The notes under the pieces are model-generated. The model was not told the origin of the DNA. It saw only the letters and a list, made by a program, of their open reading frames with translations, and did not search any database. Both the position numbers and the translations under genes were made by a program. A stretch of 5,589 bases of DNA from Zoogloeaceae bacterium (lineage in GTDB: Bacteria; Pseudomonadota; Gammaproteobacteria; Burkholderiales; Rhodocyclaceae). The DNA lies in contig JAIRLE010000165.1 in NCBI GenBank assembly GCA_031259605.1, positions 1 through 5,589 on the forward strand. The letters are read 5' to 3'. Below, piece by piece: positions 1 through 4,903 of this stretch (within the stretch, counting starts at the first letter, position 1; every line of letters begins with the position of its first letter).

Positions 1-189
1 GAGGGTGTGCTGGTGCAGCTTTCCGCCGCGCAGGAAAACACGGAAGCCGCGAAGAGCCGCATCATGGACGCGGACTACGCTTCGGAAACGGCCAAGCTGT
101 CGCGGGCACAGATATTGCAGCAAGCGGGCACCGCCATGCTGGCGCAGGCCAATACCTTGCCGCAGACGGTGCTCTCGCTGTTGCGATGA
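1..189 (+). CDS. fliC: Flagellin, C-terminal fragment (5' end outside window)
   Basis: This is the last 62 codons of a flagellin, the structural subunit of the extracellular flagellar filament. The frame is open from the window edge, so the true start lies upstream. The visible part is the C-terminal D0/D1 helix. It contains SRIMDADYASETAKLSRAQI, then an ILQQAGTAMLAQAN stretch, and it ends in LPQTVLSLLR, the conserved flagellin terminus that packs in the filament core and is bound by the chaperone FliS. The GTG at position 7 is an internal valine codon, not a start. The flaG-fliD-fliS cluster directly downstream supports the call. A GC-rich hairpin at 203-229 follows the stop, as expected for a highly expressed gene transcribed separately. 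The central variable region cannot be assessed. The family is near certain; which flagellin paralogue it is cannot be told. Confidence 0.96.
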   Translation, partial: EGVLVQLSAAQENTEAAKSRIMDADYASETAKLSRAQILQQAGTAMLAQANTLPQTVLSLLR

Positions 190-202
190 CGCCTGAAATC
201 GC

Positions 203-232
203 GCCTCCTCCTTTTTGCAAGGGGGAGGCTTT
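203..232 (+). terminator. Probable terminator hairpin after fliC
   Basis: GCCTCCTCC (203-211) pairs with GGGGGAGGC (221-229) through nine positions, one of them a G-U wobble, around a 9-base loop. Only three T residues follow directly (230-232), so the tail is weak for a classical Rho-independent terminator. Position 14 bases after the flagellin stop favours termination or mRNA 3'-end protection. Incomplete termination could still feed flaG. Confidence 0.55.
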
Positions 233-243
233 AACGCTATAAA
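215..243 (+). promoter_or_regulatory. Possible sigma-70-like promoter between fliC and flaG
   Basis: TTGCAA (215-220) and TATAAA (238-243) are separated by exactly 17 bases; they match the -35 consensus at 4 of 6 and the -10 consensus at 5 of 6 positions. Transcription would start near 249-251 and lead into flaG. The -35 lies inside the loop and 3' arm border of the fliC terminator hairpin, so the two signals overlap. Start from this site would truncate the AGGAGG at 245-250, which argues against the 261 small ORF being translated from this transcript. No good sigma-28 or sigma-54 promoter was found in the gap. The evidence is motif matching only. Confidence 0.3.
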
Positions 244-260
244 CAGGAGGCCAGGGCGAC

Positions 261-407
261 ATGGAGACGACACACGACAAGGCGCGGGGGGTTTTCGCCA
301 GAGCGGGTCTCGTCTCCGGTTTTTGTTGCCGCGGCACCTGCCATAATGAATCAAGGGGAGGTAATTTATCATGGATATCGCCAGCATCAGCGGCGCGGCA
401 CCAGTAG
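261..407 (+). CDS. Candidate 48-aa small ORF / flaG leader ORF (speculative)
   Basis: An ATG at 261 follows a perfect AGGAGG (245-250) with a 10-base spacer and opens a 48-codon frame ending at TAG 405-407. It runs 37 bases into flaG in a different reading frame. The product begins METTHDKARGVFARAGLVSG and continues with a small cysteine cluster, FCCRGTC. I recognise no family, signal peptide or clear membrane segment. Its position and strong Shine-Dalgarno would suit a leader peptide coupled to flaG translation. It also spans the inverted repeat at 263-317, so ribosomes on it would melt that structure. Against it, the sequence is short and GC-rich, and AGGAGG-like strings are common in such DNA. 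It may be no gene at all. Confidence 0.2.
   Translation: METTHDKARGVFARAGLVSGFCCRGTCHNESRGGNLSWISPASAARHQ
263..323 (+). terminator. Inverted repeat with T run in flaG leader (possible attenuator)
   Basis: GGAGACGA (263-270) and TCGTCTCC (310-317) are perfect 8-base complements. A smaller GGCG/CGCC pair (281-284 with 296-299) nests inside. GG and then five T residues (319-323 region, GGTTTTTG) follow at once, giving a terminator-like ending about 47 bases before the flaG start. The 39-base loop makes folding less certain than for a compact hairpin. It could be a second terminator for fliC read-through, an attenuator for flaG, or chance. Confidence 0.3.
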
Positions 408-922
408 CTCCGCTCGCCAATAGCACGCCGCAAGGCCGCGCGCCTACCGCGCCCGTCAGCCGTGAAACCCTGGCCGAAGGCGCGGGCGGCAATGCCGATA
501 GTGTTCGTCGCCCGCAACTGGCGGAAATGGAGGCCGCGCCCGTCGTCGCCAGGGAAGAAGCCGCTCGCGCCGATTGGGAGCGCGCGGAGCCAGGCAATGT
601 CTTCACCGCGCGCCAGGCGGCAACGCAGGCCGCAACACAGCAGACCGCCGCGCAAGAAGCAGAAGAGGAACTGGACCCCGACCAACAAGAAGCGCTCACA
701 CGGCAAAAATTGCAGGAAGGGGTCAAGGAATTACGCGAATTCGTCAAACCCTACAACACTTCGCTTACCTTTTCTATCGATGAAGAAAGCGGCGAGTTGG
801 TGATCAAGGTAACCGACAATGAAACCGGCGACGTGATTCGCCAGATTCCTTCCGAAGACGCATTGAAGCTTGCACAGGCGCTGGACACCCTCAAAGGATT
901 GTTCATCCGGCAACAGGCGTGA
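371..922 (+). CDS. flaG: Flagellar protein FlaG
   Basis: FlaG is a small flagellum-associated protein; loss of it in other bacteria alters filament length or assembly, but its exact role is unsettled. The family domain occupies about residues 112-182 of 183. It has the helix KLQEGVKELREFVKPYNTSL, then the beta segment LTFSIDEESGELVIKVTDN and the diagnostic ETGDVIRQIPSEDALKLAQA near the C-terminus. Residues 1-110 are rich in Ala, Glu, Gln and Pro and look disordered, which makes this protein longer than many compact FlaG proteins. The start is supported by AAGGGGAGGT (353-362), ending 8 bases before the ATG. It lies between fliC and fliD as in many proteobacteria. The 46-base gap to fliD suggests co-transcription with it. 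Confidence 0.93.
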   Translation: MDIASISGAAPVAPLANSTPQGRAPTAPVSRETLAEGAGGNADSVRRPQLAEMEAAPVVAREEAARADWERAEPGNVFTARQAATQAATQQTAAQEAEEELDPDQQEALTRQKLQEGVKELREFVKPYNTSLTFSIDEESGELVIKVTDNETGDVIRQIPSEDALKLAQALDTLKGLFIRQQA

Positions 923-954
923 CATGACCGCTGATTTTTACTGGAACTAAAACT

Positions 955-961
955 AAAGGAG
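955..961 (+). promoter_or_regulatory. Strong ribosome binding site of fliD
   Basis: AAAGGAG lies 7 bases upstream of the ATG at 969 and fixes the fliD start. It is the best Shine-Dalgarno in the operon. Confidence 0.85.
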
Positions 962-968
962 ATTCATC

Positions 969-2303
969 ATGGCAACTTTTTCCGCGCTGGGCGTCGGTTC
1001 CGGTGCCGATCTGACCACCCTGCTCGAAGGACTCATGGCAGTGGAACGCAGGCCGCTGACCGCGATACAGAGTCAGGTGACGTCCTATAACACCAAGATT
1101 TCCGCCCTGGGAACGTTGAGCAGCAAGCTGGGTGCCCTGCAAACGGCGGCGCAGGCGCTGAAGCCCGCCACGCTGCAATCGGCGGCGGAAAAATTCGCCA
1201 CCTATGCCGGCACACTGGCGGACGACAAGGTCGGCAAGGTAAGCGTGGAGGAAGGTGCCACGGCGGGACGCTATACGCTGGAAGTAATAAAACTGGCGAA
1301 CGGACAAAAAGATATTTCAAACGTGGTGGCAAACGGCGAGTTGCAGACAGGCACGTTCGAGATCATATTTGGAAGCGGGGACGAACGCAATGTCAGCATC
1401 AACACCAGCGCCGGGGAAACCCTGGAAACCTTGCGCGACACCATCAACAACAACGCCGCCAGAAGTGGCGTGACTGCCAGCATCATCAACGGCACGGACG
1501 GAAAAAGGCTGGTGCTCAATGGCGCGGAAGGAGACGATAACGACTTCATTGCCGGCGGCGGCGGCGTGGTTTTTGGCGACGATTTTTTGACAGTGGCTGC
1601 CAGCAACGCCGAAATCAAGCTGGATGGCGTGATGATTGCCAGCCAGTCCAACAAGATTACCTCGGCCCTGTCGGGCGTGACGCTGGATCTCGCCGCTGAC
1701 TCCGCGGGAAAAACGACCACGCTGACCATCAGCAGAAATACCGAGGACAAGCTGAAATCCTCGCTGGAAGCCTTTGTCAAAGCCTATAACGACGCGGCCA
1801 ACAGCATGGCGAGCCTGGGCGCTTACGATGCCGAAACCAAGGTGGCGGGCGACTTGCAGGGCAACAGCATTTTGCGCAATGCGCAAAATACCCTGAGAGA
1901 ACTGGTGTTCAACACCAGCGAGGGCGATTTGACGCTTTCCGGCATCGGCATTTCCGTCGGCAAGGACGGCGCCTTGACGCTGGACGCGGAGAAACTGGCG
2001 GCGGCAGTCGCCAAGGACCCCGAGGCGATCGCCAATTTCGCCGCCAAGATAGGCACGGCCTTTGATAAGGGAATCGATTACTTCACCGGCACAACGGGCA
2101 GCATCCAGACCAGCAAGGACGGTCTGAGCGCCAGCATTCGTAATCTCGAAGAGCGTCAGGAAGCATTGGAATTACGGCTGGAAAAAGTGGAGGAACGCTA
2201 CCGCGCCCAATTTTCCGCGCTGGATGTGTTACTCTCCAACCTGAACACGACGAGTTCCTATCTGACGCAGACGCTGGCCTCGCTGTCGGCTTCCTCCAGT
2301 TAA
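969..2303 (+). CDS. fliD: Flagellar filament cap protein FliD (hook-associated protein 2)
   Basis: FliD forms the cap at the distal tip of the filament and catalyses folding and insertion of exported flagellin. The protein is 444 residues, within the usual proteobacterial range. Residues 5-20 (SALGVGSGADLTTLLE) are the classic FliD N-terminus, and the N-terminal domain extends to about residue 110. A flagellin_IN-type repeat lies around 141-193 (NVSINTSAGETLETLRDTIN, followed by GVTASIINGTDGKRLVL). The C-terminal FliD domain covers about 212-430 and includes DGALTLDAEKLAAAVAKDP. The end (about 391-438) is a charged coiled-coil helix, RNLEERQEALELRLEKVEER, then QFSALDVLLSNLNTTSSYL, the D0/D1-type terminus. 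FliT, encoded two genes downstream, is its expected chaperone. The product is made in the cytoplasm and exported through the flagellar type III apparatus without a cleavable signal. Confidence 0.97.
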   Translation: MATFSALGVGSGADLTTLLEGLMAVERRPLTAIQSQVTSYNTKISALGTLSSKLGALQTAAQALKPATLQSAAEKFATYAGTLADDKVGKVSVEEGATAGRYTLEVIKLANGQKDISNVVANGELQTGTFEIIFGSGDERNVSINTSAGETLETLRDTINNNAARSGVTASIINGTDGKRLVLNGAEGDDNDFIAGGGGVVFGDDFLTVAASNAEIKLDGVMIASQSNKITSALSGVTLDLAADSAGKTTTLTISRNTEDKLKSSLEAFVKAYNDAANSMASLGAYDAETKVAGDLQGNSILRNAQNTLRELVFNTSEGDLTLSGIGISVGKDGALTLDAEKLAAAVAKDPEAIANFAAKIGTAFDKGIDYFTGTTGSIQTSKDGLSASIRNLEERQEALELRLEKVEERYRAQFSALDVLLSNLNTTSSYLTQTLASLSASSS

Positions 2304-2325
2304 ACACGATTCAAAGAGAGCGCAC

Positions 2326-2733
2326 ATGTTTGGCAATCGTCAAAACCCGACCGGCGCCTATGCCGCATTGGCGCGTGAATCCGATGTCCGCGCCGCCAGC
2401 CCGCACCGGCTGGTGGTGTTGCTTTTCGAGGGCGCGGCAAGCGCGATTTCCGTCGCCCGCGTTCATGCCAGCGAAGGCCGCTTCGCCGAGCGCGGGACGA
2501 ACATTTCCAAGGCCATCGACATCATCACCAATGGCCTGAAAGCCAGCCTGGACGTGCAGGCGGGCGGCGAACTGGCGGAACGCCTGTCCGCCCTCTACGA
2601 CTACATGGTGTCGAGACTCCTATGGGCCAACATGAAAAACGACGTGCCAACCCTGGACGAAGTGCAATCCCTGCTGGGAGAAATCCACGACGCTTGGCGG
2701 CAAATCGATCCCGACAAACAGCAGGACAGTTGA
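2326..2733 (+). CDS. fliS: Flagellin export chaperone FliS
   Basis: FliS is a cytoplasmic four-helix-bundle chaperone that binds the C-terminus of flagellin, prevents early polymerisation and delivers it to the export gate. The 135-residue length is typical. The N-terminal region has the conserved YAALARESDVRAASPHRLVV, with the SPHRLVVLLFEGA signature at 25-37. This is followed by the helix around 44-76 (containing ERGTNISKAIDIITNGLKAS) and by LSALYDYMVSRLLWAN at 88-102, the LYDYM...L signature. The C-terminal helix (LDEVQSLLGEIHDAWRQI) completes the family pattern. The start is supported by AGAGAG at 2315-2320, 5 bases before the ATG, and the gene begins 22 bases after fliD. Its client, flagellin, is the first gene in the window. 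The stop overlaps or nearly touches the fliT start. Confidence 0.96.
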   Translation: MFGNRQNPTGAYAALARESDVRAASPHRLVVLLFEGAASAISVARVHASEGRFAERGTNISKAIDIITNGLKASLDVQAGGELAERLSALYDYMVSRLLWANMKNDVPTLDEVQSLLGEIHDAWRQIDPDKQQDS

Positions 2734-2741
2734 ACGATCCC

Positions 2742-3023
2742 ATGTCCAGCAAGACGCCCTACCAGAACCTGTCTCTGGTGTTGCGCGAAATCGTCCGGCT
2801 TGCTGAATCCGGAGAATGGGAAAAAGCCGCCCTGAGCGCCCGGCAGGTGAACACGCAGATCAATTCCGGCTATCTGCCGCCCGCGCGGGAATTCGACCGT
2901 GCCGCCATTGAGGAAAGCCTTGCCAATCTGCGCGCCGTCACTGAACGTGCCGAACCCCTGCGCCAGGACATCGCCACCCTGCTCAAGGCCTTTGGCGGGA
3001 GCGGGACGAAACCGGCCACATAA
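2742..3023 (+). CDS. fliT: FliT-like flagellar chaperone
   Basis: Predicted to be the FliT-type export chaperone of FliD: a small, cytoplasmic, all-helical protein. The product is 93 residues, shorter than the enteric FliT of about 120. Visible parts are a first amphipathic helix, YQNLSLVLREIVRLAESGEW, with the FliT-like W and charged surface, then a second helix (KAALSARQVNTQI) and a third (FDRAAIEESLANLRAVTERA) continuing to ~83. The tail is Gly/Lys-rich. Assignment rests on these features plus position directly after fliS; sequence signatures in this family are weak. The start is uncertain. ATG 2742 lacks a good Shine-Dalgarno, while TTG 2730 overlaps the fliS stop (TTGA) and would add LNDP. 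An in-frame ATG at 2622 lies deep inside fliS and is unlikely. Tight spacing implies translational coupling to fliS. Confidence 0.78.
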   Translation: MSSKTPYQNLSLVLREIVRLAESGEWEKAALSARQVNTQINSGYLPPAREFDRAAIEESLANLRAVTERAEPLRQDIATLLKAFGGSGTKPAT

Positions 3024-3038
3024 GCGCCGGAGCCGGGC

Positions 3039-4316
3039 ATGATTCCTGCCGACGCGATCGCCCGCCTGAAGCTCACCGACGCGCTGCTTACCCAGCCCGC
3101 GCAAGCCGGACAGAAACTTTCCGAATCCCTGCGCGAATTCGCGCCCGGTCAACGCCTTGCCGCCATCATCCAGACGCTCCTGCCCAACGGCCTCTACCGC
3201 GCCAGCGTCGCCCAGCGCGACCTCACTCTTTCCCTGCCCTTTGCCGCCCGCCCAGGCGACACGCTGGAACTGGAAGTCGTGGAACAAAACGGCAAACTCA
3301 CCCTGGCCGTGGCAACGGCCAAAGAAGGCGGCGCGCGGGCGGCGGAAGAAGGCGGCGGCAAAAATACTTCCGTCGCCACCCGGCTCACCGTCGCCGGACG
3401 GCTGATCGGCGAATTGCTGGGGGCGCTCGACAAGGAAGGCGGCAAACGTCCGCAGCCCGCGCCGCTGAATAACGCCCAGCCTGTCGTGCAACGCTTTCCC
3501 GAAAACGCCGCCGATCTCGCGCCCGCCTTGAGGGCCGCGCTTGCCAAAAGCGGCATGTTCTATGAGGCGCATCAGGCGCAATGGGCGGCAGGCAAGGTTC
3601 CCCTGACGGCCTTGCTGGCCGAGCCGCAAGGCCGCCTTTCCCCCGGCGGCGCTGGCGCGCAGCACATGAGCGCGGGTACGGCACAGCAAGGCGCTGGTGC
3701 GGGAGCCGCCGCCAATGCCGGGGCGGGAGTTGCCGCCAATACCGGAACGGGAGCCGCCGCCAGTGCCGGGGCGGGCGCGTCGCCGCAAGCCGCCGCTTCC
3801 GCCGTTGCGCCTGGCGCGGCAACGACCGCGAATGCCGCCGCGCAACAGGCGGCAGCCGTTGCCGCGCGCCTTGATGGCGAGGCCGTCCTGCGCGTCAGCA
3901 TGGGACAAGGGCAAGTCATCGCCCGCGAACTCGCGCCGTTGGTGCAGCAGCAACTGGAAGCCCTGGCGACCAATGTCTACGTTTGGCAGGGCCAGGTCTG
4001 GCCGGGGCAGAAAATGGACTGGGAGATCATCGAAGAAGAAGGCCGTCACGAGCACGGCGAAAATACCGCCGCCAACTGGACGACACGCCTCATCCTTACC
4101 CTGCCGCGCCTGGGCGGCGTGGAAGCAACCCTGCGGCTTACCGGCGGCAAGGAAATCGAAATCCGGCTCAAGGTAAAAAACGACGCCGCCCGCGCCCGGC
4201 TTGCCGCCGCCAATGGCGTCTTGCAACAGCAGTTCGCTACGGCAGGGCTGAAACTTGCCGCGTTTGCCGTCAGTCATCCGCGCAATACCCATGTCGAAGC
4301 CGCGCCCGCCGCATGA
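3039..4316 (+). CDS. fliK: Flagellar hook-length control protein FliK
   Basis: FliK is exported during hook growth and acts as a molecular ruler. Its C-terminal domain contacts FlhB and switches export from rod/hook to filament substrates. The protein is 425 residues. Residues 36-92 form a beta-rich N-terminal module (PGQRLAAIIQTLLPNGLYRA, then PGDTLELEVVEQNGKLTLAV). Residues 154-200 hold a motif common in proteobacterial FliK proteins: LRAALAKSGMFYEAHQAQW, then PLTALLAEPQGRLS. Residues 202-275 are an Ala/Gly/Gln linker with octapeptide repeats. The Flg_hook-type C-terminal domain is about 300-415, including WTTRLILTLPRLGGVEATLR and EIEIRLKVKNDAARARLAAA. The start is supported by GGAG (3029-3032), 6 bases before the ATG, and lies 15 bases after fliT. 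The end overlaps the next gene by 26 bases. In many bacteria fliK sits with hook or export genes, so placement behind fliD-fliS-fliT is a lineage trait. Confidence 0.92.
   Translation: MIPADAIARLKLTDALLTQPAQAGQKLSESLREFAPGQRLAAIIQTLLPNGLYRASVAQRDLTLSLPFAARPGDTLELEVVEQNGKLTLAVATAKEGGARAAEEGGGKNTSVATRLTVAGRLIGELLGALDKEGGKRPQPAPLNNAQPVVQRFPENAADLAPALRAALAKSGMFYEAHQAQWAAGKVPLTALLAEPQGRLSPGGAGAQHMSAGTAQQGAGAGAAANAGAGVAANTGTGAAASAGAGASPQAAASAVAPGAATTANAAAQQAAAVAARLDGEAVLRVSMGQGQVIARELAPLVQQQLEALATNVYVWQGQVWPGQKMDWEIIEEEGRHEHGENTAANWTTRLILTLPRLGGVEATLRLTGGKEIEIRLKVKNDAARARLAAANGVLQQQFATAGLKLAAFAVSHPRNTHVEAAPAA
3696..3791 (+). repeat. 24-bp in-frame tandem repeats in fliK linker
   Basis: Four consecutive 24-base units encode GAGAAANA, GAGVAANT, GTGAAASA and the degenerate GAGASPQA (residues 220-251). 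The first three units differ from one another at only a few bases. They lie in the flexible linker between the FliK N-terminal module and the C-terminal switch domain. Unit gain or loss by slippage would alter linker length without changing the frame. Confidence 0.85.
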
Positions 4317-4632
4317 AGAACGGCGTGAAGCCGTCGCGCTCGCCTATCGCCAAGCCGACGCCGCCCCCAGGGTCGTCGCCAAGGGGCGCGGACTGATCGC
4401 CGAAGAAATCATCTCCCGCGCCAGGGAACACGGCGTCTATGTGCACGAATCCCCGGAACTGCTTTCGCTCCTGATGCAGGTCGATTTGGACGAACACATC
4501 CCCAGCCAGCTCTACCTCGCCGTCGCCGAACTCCTCGCCTGGCTGTACCGCATCGAGCACCAGGGAACGGAAACCGGACATCGGGAATCCGCCCTCCTCG
4601 AAGGACAAAAGACAAAGGACAGCAGACAGTAA
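4291..4632 (+). CDS. Stand-alone FlhB C-terminal-domain-like protein (FlhX/YlqH type)
   Basis: The 113-residue product resembles only the cytoplasmic tail of FlhB/YscU-family export-switch proteins. AVALAYRQADAAPRVVAKG (14-32) matches the strand-helix just after the FlhB autocleavage site. GLIAEEIISRAREHGVYVHE (34-53), SPELLSLLMQVDLDEHIP and LYLAVAELLAWLYRI (74-88) follow the order of the FlhB C-terminal subdomain. There are no membrane segments and no NPTH autocleavage motif, so it corresponds to the post-cleavage fragment. Known homologues (FlhX in epsilonproteobacteria, YlqH in Bacillus) can partly substitute for the FlhB tail or are linked to export. I infer a cytoplasmic role in substrate switching with FliK. 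ATG 4291 overlaps fliK by 26 bases, implying coupling; an in-frame TTG at 4255 would add an implausible Arg/Pro segment. The last 20 residues are polar and variable. Confidence 0.87.
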   Translation: MSKPRPPHEERREAVALAYRQADAAPRVVAKGRGLIAEEIISRAREHGVYVHESPELLSLLMQVDLDEHIPSQLYLAVAELLAWLYRIEHQGTETGHRESALLEGQKTKDSRQ

Positions 4633-4720
4633 ACCTTGTCGGCGGCAGCGTCATGGGCGATGCCTGCGACCACGCCATCTTCCTCGGAACCTGTTCATCG
4701 TAAAACTCCGGTTTGAAACC

Positions 4721-4736
4721 TCGCCCTTCAGGGCGA
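4721..4736 (+). repeat. Palindrome A, TTCA-loop hairpin
   Basis: TCGCCCTTCAGGGCGA folds as a 6-bp perfect stem with a TTCA loop. Its core GCCCTTCAGGGC (4723-4734) is the exact reverse complement of the core of palindrome B at 4828-4839. The two therefore form an inverted pair with outer borders about 117 bases apart. Confidence 0.85.
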
Positions 4737-4742
4737 TGCGAA

Positions 4743-4776
4743 GGTTGAGATCCCGGCCTCGGCCGGGGTTTCGACC
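4743..4776 (+). repeat. Long 15-bp stem-loop with G-U pairs
   Basis: Positions 4743-4757 pair continuously with 4762-4776 around a CTCG loop: 12 Watson-Crick pairs and 3 G-U wobbles (4746/4773, 4749/4770, 4751/4768). The inner stem CCCGGC/GCCGGG is perfect. The wobbles pair only in a + strand transcript; on the - strand they would be A-C mismatches. This suggests that if the structure is functional it is an RNA read in the flagellar/dcd direction. Confidence 0.75.
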
Positions 4777-4783
4777 GTAGCCA

Positions 4784-4799
4784 TTCTCGAGGGAGAGAA
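4784..4799 (+). repeat. Small hairpin TTCTC/GAGAA
   Basis: TTCTC (4784-4788) pairs perfectly with GAGAA (4795-4799) around a 6-base purine-rich loop. An alternative pairing, GGGA (4791-4794) with TCCC (4806-4809), would compete with it. It is weak alone and noted because it continues the hairpin series. Confidence 0.4.
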
Positions 4800-4823
4800 A
4801 CACCTTCCCAATGGAGTTAGACC

Positions 4824-4853
4824 GACAGCCCTGAAGGGCTGTCGCTGATTTTT
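4824..4853 (+). terminator. Palindrome B: GACAGCCC hairpin, possible operon terminator
   Basis: GACAGCCC (4824-4831) and GGGCTGTC (4836-4843) form a perfect 8-bp stem with a TGAA loop. GCTGA and then TTTTT (4849-4853) follow. The 5-base gap between stem and T run is longer than usual for a Rho-independent terminator, so efficiency is uncertain. It is the only strong terminator-like structure between the flagellar operon and dcd. Its core is the inverted copy of palindrome A, so it could instead be one end of a repeat unit. Confidence 0.5.
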
Positions 4854-4871
4854 GCTGCTCCGGCACTGTCC

Positions 4872-4903
4872 TGTCCGCTAATCGCGTAGCTATCGCGTAG
4901 AAT
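4872..4903 (+). promoter_or_regulatory. Possible dcd promoter
   Basis: TAGAAT (4898-4903) matches the sigma-70 -10 consensus at 5 of 6 positions and lies 35 bases before the dcd ATG. The -35 side is poor: TGTCCG or TCCGCT around 4872-4879 is the only candidate at normal spacing. A T-rich tract follows. dcd needs its own start if palindrome B terminates the upstream operon. Confidence 0.3.
4881..4900 (+). repeat. 9-bp direct repeat ATCGCGTAG upstream of dcd
   Basis: ATCGCGTAG occurs at 4881-4889 and again at 4892-4900, an 11-base period of about one helical turn. The second copy runs into the possible -10 box TAGAAT (4898-4903). The placement would suit a tandem operator, but no regulator is recognised. 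Confidence 0.6.

Noticed and set aside
240..262. TAAA followed by GGCGACAT as a sigma-28 promoter for flaG
   Set aside because: The spacing is 11 bases instead of about 15, and the -10 half matches poorly.
335..350. GGCAC near CTGCC before flaG as a sigma-54 promoter
   Set aside because: The GG and GC dinucleotides do not have the fixed -24/-12 spacing.
494..501. GCCGATAG, close to the sigma-28 -10 element
   Set aside because: It lies inside flaG coding sequence, and there is no TAAA-type -35 at the required distance upstream.
62..706. 214-codon minus-strand open frame across fliC, the gap and flaG
   Set aside because: It overlaps two recognised + strand genes and gives an Arg/Pro/Ala-rich product without domains, as expected of a shadow frame.
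2622..3023. 133-residue version of FliT starting at ATG 2622
   Set aside because: The extra 40 residues overlap fliS in another frame and are Arg/Pro/Ala-rich, unlike FliT. The fold begins after residue 41 of that reading.
2601..4292. 563-codon minus-strand open frame antisense to fliS-fliT-fliK
   Set aside because: It is a GC-rich shadow frame: the + strand holds well-recognised genes throughout, and the predicted product is rich in Gly/Arg with no family features.
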